Below, in pieces: positions 23,445-25,927 of a stretch of DNA of 25,927 nt. Each line of letters begins with the position of its first letter. Positions within the stretch are counted from its first letter, which is position 1. Under the pieces are notes generated by a model. That model searched no databases and was not told the DNA's origin. It worked only from the letters and a program-made list of their open reading frames with translations. Origin of the DNA: a virus; the IMG/VR virus record IMGVR_UViG_3300018080_002191, positions 1 through 25,927 of that record; one strand, written 5' to 3'. The position numbers and the translations under genes were made by a program.

Positions 23445-24497
23445 TCAAACCTTACTCTCCACCAACTCGATCAACTCTCTGGCAATCTTTGCAGGGTGAA
23501 ATTGTTTGGTCGCATGATTAAAGCAATCTGCAGGATCTAAGCCGTACGTTGCACTCTCTGCGCACGCAATCACGTCTAAATAATCCTCGTCCGTGGCGTC
23601 AACAGGCAGCACATACCCAGTCTCATCATCACGCACATATTCAGGCATACAACCATTAGCGTTTGTAATCATTGGAGTACCTGAAAACGCACACTCTATT
23701 GCAAACGTGCTTCCCATTTCAGGGCAATCTATAGGGTAGAGTGCAGCAAACGCTGAACATATCTCTACCGCTTTCTGTTCTCCATAAACTGCGCCCGTGT
23801 ACGTGACTGGAGCATTATATTCTGAAATTAAATAAAGAAGCCTCTCATGCGCTTTACGTCCTTCATCTCCCCACGGTCCTACAACATTTAAAGGCTTCCC
23901 TGAAAGAGCTGATAGCCTTATTGCGCGTTCGAGACCCTTCTCCTTGAAGGCTCTGGTTAAGTTAGACATGAATATCATGTAGTTGTTCTTCTTTTCCTTG
24001 TACCTGGTTTCATCCAGTAAAGTCGTTTGGTGTATCACAGGCCAGTTTTGACCATAGTGACGGTTGCCATGATTGCTGTTAGTGAAATAGTGCACACCCT
24101 CACGTATGAAACCTTTGTATTTGTACCCTACGACCCTACTAAACATCGGCACTGGAAAGTCAGCAATATCTGGAGGCACCAAGGAAGGATGTTCGCAAAT
24201 AATCGCTGTAGGGTTTAAGGACAGCGCGTACCTGTATGCCTCACTTCTGTATATAGAGCGATCTGGCGGAGAGAAGACTTCATGCACGTTTGCTACATTT
24301 TCTGTAGTGCGGCTACCTGTACGCCCTATAATGTGGAATTCATGAGTTGTGTTGTAGCCTGTTTCGTTTGCATGTTTTATTACGCTTTCCCAGAAACGGG
24401 ATGCTCCACCGTAGTTTGCAAGCTTGCCTTCGTTTGCATAAGGGAAGGGTGATTTGTGTCCACAGATTACTGCTATTTTAGTTACAGGTTTACTCAT
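23445..24497 (-). CDS. GT4-type glycosyltransferase (GT-B fold)
   Basis: The 350-residue enzyme shows the GT-B/GT4 C-terminal signature: MSNLTRAFKEKGLERAI (177-193), LNVVGPWGDEG (203-213), PVTYTGAVYGEQKA (230-243) and the E260-x7-E268 pair in PEMGSTFAIE with SGTPMI after it, the retaining GT4 donor-binding residues. The N-terminal half (GGASRFWESVI) fits acceptor binding. The frame opens two Met codons earlier (24515), but ATG 24497 has AAGGA eight bases upstream and lies just past the preceding stop, so I choose it. In context it would build the same glycan as the GT8-like and GT2-like enzymes nearby. Confidence 0.85.
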   Translation of the reverse strand: MSKPVTKIAVICGHKSPFPYANEGKLANYGGASRFWESVIKHANETGYNTTHEFHIIGRTGSRTTENVANVHEVFSPPDRSIYRSEAYRYALSLNPTAIICEHPSLVPPDIADFPVPMFSRVVGYKYKGFIREGVHYFTNSNHGNRHYGQNWPVIHQTTLLDETRYKEKKNNYMIFMSNLTRAFKEKGLERAIRLSALSGKPLNVVGPWGDEGRKAHERLLYLISEYNAPVTYTGAVYGEQKAVEICSAFAALYPIDCPEMGSTFAIECAFSGTPMITNANGCMPEYVRDDETGYVLPVDATDEDYLDVIACAESATYGLDPADCFNHATKQFHPAKIARELIELVESKV

Positions 24498-24502
24498 CAC
24501 TT

Positions 24503-24703
24503 TCATCCTTTGCATTTTATTTTTATGCGATTTAGTATAGTCCGCTCTCTTTCATCTTCTGTGTTCGTAATCTGCAAATCTCTGTCCAGGTGTATGTTAT
24601 GGACCTCTGCACCCGTTCTTCTCTCAAACAGGCCGATAGATAGGCGAATGTTCGTAATTAATCGGTCCATTGGAGTCTTGTTGGTTTTAGGTTTTTCGTT
24701 CAT
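24503..24703 (-). CDS. Small hypothetical protein
   Basis: The 66-residue protein starts MNEKPKTNKTPMDRLITNIR and is charged throughout, with a probable helix in residues 10-30 and an acidic-basic end (EDERERTILNRIKIKCKG). I recognise no family. AGGTG lies four to five bases before ATG 24703. Its stop overlaps the ribosome binding region of the GT4-type gene (AAAGGATGA), so translation of the two is likely linked. Function unknown. Confidence 0.6.
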   Translation of the reverse strand: MNEKPKTNKTPMDRLITNIRLSIGLFERRTGAEVHNIHLDRDLQITNTEDERERTILNRIKIKCKG

Positions 24704-24720
24704 GTTTCACCTGCCTCTCT

Positions 24721-24813
24721 TTACCTATATTGTGTAGGACTCATAACCAGCTCGTACTCAACAGTTCCACAAATCTCACACACGCGTTTCTGGAAATGTA
24801 GTTCTCTCCTCAT
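24721..24813 (-). CDS. Tiny CxxC protein (30 residues)
   Basis: This ORF encodes MRRELHFQKRVCEICGTVEY and ten more residues, with one Cys-x2-Cys knuckle (C12-C15), half of a zinc ribbon. A very strong Shine-Dalgarno AAGGAGGAG sits five bases before ATG 24813, and it fits snugly between the deacetylase stop (24834) and the next gene start (24703), so a real gene is likely despite its size. It could dimerise around one metal ion. Function unknown. Confidence 0.55.
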   Translation of the reverse strand: MRRELHFQKRVCEICGTVEYELVMSPTQYR

Positions 24814-24833
24814 TGTTCTCCTCCTTAACTTCT

Positions 24834-25469
24834 TTAACCCTTCGCGCTAAAAAACTCATAAGGGTACTCAATCATCGCGTAATTCTTGTTCAGCTTATAC
24901 ACTTTCTCTGCTATACACTTCTTCAATTCCACAGTTTCTTTACTTAACTTATAATACAGTGTAGCTTTCAACCTTAGCTCAAGAGGTATATGCCCCCGTA
25001 TTAACTCGTGCTTCCAGTCAGCTCTAGCCTTTGCCCAGGAGTACATGTGGTGAGAAGGCTTCAAACCTACTCGCGGCAAACCAACAAAGCCAGCATGTTT
25101 GTGTTTCCGTATTGTTTTATTTGCCGCAATTGCTTTATGTTGCTCGTGAAAATCAATGTCTCCATCCAAGTGGTGCGTTATGAGATATCTTGCTTTAGAG
25201 TTCCTTACGACGTCTGCAACAACCTCCGTGTCTATTTCAGCGAGTGTTCTGGTGTCCCTGTTCTTGAATAACGGAAGCATAAGGTTAAAGTAATGTGTTG
25301 CGCCAAGCAATTGGCAGGACCTCTCAAATGCTCTATTCCAGAACGTCCCTTTGTCAGTTACGCAACACACGGTTATTTTATGTCCGTTTTCTGTCCCCTG
25401 TTTAATAAATCCGCCACAAGAAAGTAGTTCGTCATCTGGGTGCGCTGTAATGATTAAGTACTCAGACAT
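24834..25469 (-). CDS. PIG-L family deacetylase
   Basis: The 211-residue protein has the hallmark AHPDDE at 9-14 (metal-binding H10, D13 and catalytic D12) and a second motif THHLDGDIDFHEQH (98-111) supplying the remaining His/Asp ligands. PIG-L/LmbE enzymes remove acetyl groups from N-acetylglucosamine-type sugars with zinc. The frame reaches 25523, but ATG 25469 has GGGAGG five bases upstream and gives the usual short N-terminus of the family, MSEYLIITAHPDDE. With the sulfotransferase and glycosyltransferases beside it, it probably trims an amino sugar in the same glycan pathway. The target could be a virion-attached or a host-surface sugar. Confidence 0.88.
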   Translation of the reverse strand: MSEYLIITAHPDDELLSCGGFIKQGTENGHKITVCCVTDKGTFWNRAFERSCQLLGATHYFNLMLPLFKNRDTRTLAEIDTEVVADVVRNSKARYLITHHLDGDIDFHEQHKAIAANKTIRKHKHAGFVGLPRVGLKPSHHMYSWAKARADWKHELIRGHIPLELRLKATLYYKLSKETVELKKCIAEKVYKLNKNYAMIEYPYEFFSAKG

Positions 25470-25491
25470 GGAAACCTCCCGCACACAACTC

Positions 25492-25927
25492 TTAAGGTTT
25501 TGGAAATGCATCTCTATCTTCATTGAAGGCTATATTTCCTATTTTAAACCTATCCGGTTTTTCCGTCGGTTTGCCGATAACGCCGTTATACTTTGGAACC
25601 CACAGTTTAGAGAGTTCCTTCATTATTAATGGGATGGGCTTTTTCACATTGAACCAGGAGCACAGAAATTTCACAGTCTTCTCAAACTCGTAAGAGAGTT
25701 CATCGTAATGGATTACTATTTTCTTAGTCTCATCTTTAACCATTGCGAAGTTGCTGTACCAGTGCTTCTTTGTCGGGAAATACCCATCGTCGCCTTTAGT
25801 ATTCCAGCCTATAAGCGTATCTTGTTGACTGCGATCAAGGAATATGAATTTCGCGTCAGGGAAGATTTTAAGCCAGACTGGAAAGGTTATACAAGTGCGA
25901 GGGTCCTTGAGCGCCCACTGCATTCCG
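25492..25927 (-). CDS. Sulfotransferase-like protein (5' end off window)
   Basis: The frame is open to the right edge, so the N-terminus with the PAPS 5'-phosphosulfate loop is not visible. The visible C-terminal 144 residues carry WALKDPRTCITFPVWLKIFP then AKFIFLDRSQQD (the 3'-phosphate binding R...-like strand-turn of sulfotransferases) and HYDELSYEFEKTVKFLCSWF, matching the family's late 'Y E.L...P...l..l..FL' segment. It would transfer sulfate from PAPS to a sugar or other acceptor. It lies 22 bases before the deacetylase start. Family call is moderate because half the protein is missing. Confidence 0.68.
   Translation of the reverse strand, partial: GMQWALKDPRTCITFPVWLKIFPDAKFIFLDRSQQDTLIGWNTKGDDGYFPTKKHWYSNFAMVKDETKKIVIHYDELSYEFEKTVKFLCSWFNVKKPIPLIMKELSKLWVPKYNGVIGKPTEKPDRFKIGNIAFNEDRDAFPKP

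Noticed and set aside
21187-24497. DNA base glycosylation system
   Set aside because: Glycosyltransferases are present, but no hydroxymethylase, kinase or other base-modification gene is visible, and the cassette sits with sulfotransferase and deacetylase genes next to the tail module.

Overview
The window is a contiguous piece of a tailed-phage genome, most likely a siphovirus of a bacterial host. This rests on a lambda-type tape measure protein of 990 residues, a G/T-like tail assembly chaperone pair just upstream of it, a tail hub protein, and a compact phage replication and recombination module. I see no integrase, repressor, portal, terminase, capsid or lysis gene, so lifestyle cannot be judged. 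Two genes carry lipoprotein signal peptides. I do not recognise a named relative. Apart from one partial plus-strand gene at the left end, every supported gene is on the minus strand and is read from right to left, often with ATGA or TAATG start/stop overlaps.

In transcription order (right to left): (1) 25.9-21.2 kb is a glycan cassette: a partial sulfotransferase-like gene, a PIG-L type deacetylase, two tiny or small ORFs, a GT4-type and a GT8-like glycosyltransferase, an unknown acidic protein and a third DxDE-containing glycosyltransferase. (2) 21.2-13.0 kb is the tail module: chaperone G and its minus-one-frame partner T, tape measure, an 871-residue tail protein with a sialidase-like (Asp-box) beta-propeller and an odd lipoprotein-type N-terminus, and a 560-residue hub protein. 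(3) 13.0-2.8 kb is DNA metabolism: an RHH-like protein, an XPD/DinG-type helicase, a putative ssDNA-binding protein with a Lys/Ala-rich linker, a small zinc protein, a PD-(D/E)XK nuclease, a Sak4-like ATPase, a DPPY methyltransferase, an ERCC4-type nuclease with HhH domain, two small unknowns, a family-4 uracil-DNA glycosylase fused to a DnaQ-like 3'-5' exonuclease, a family A polymerase core with an HTH-like N-terminus, and a DUF3310 protein. (4) 2.8-0.57 kb is accessory: a predicted lipoprotein, a repeat-rich interval and three small conserved-type unknowns. (5) A convergent plus-strand gene ends at 367, followed by a strong terminator hairpin.

The replication genes read as one system. The polymerase lacks a proofreading domain, and the gene directly upstream supplies one, joined to a uracil sensor/excision enzyme. 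Helicase, ssDNA-binding candidate, Sak4-like ATPase and two nucleases form a recombination-dependent replication/repair set. The most unusual items are the UDG-exonuclease fusion beside an HTH-polymerase, the lipobox N-terminus on the sialidase-like tail protein, a 32-bp imperfect inverted repeat with codon-like conservation in the gap upstream of the Sak4-like gene, and a G/T overlap without a canonical slippery heptamer but with a hairpin enclosing the G stop codon.
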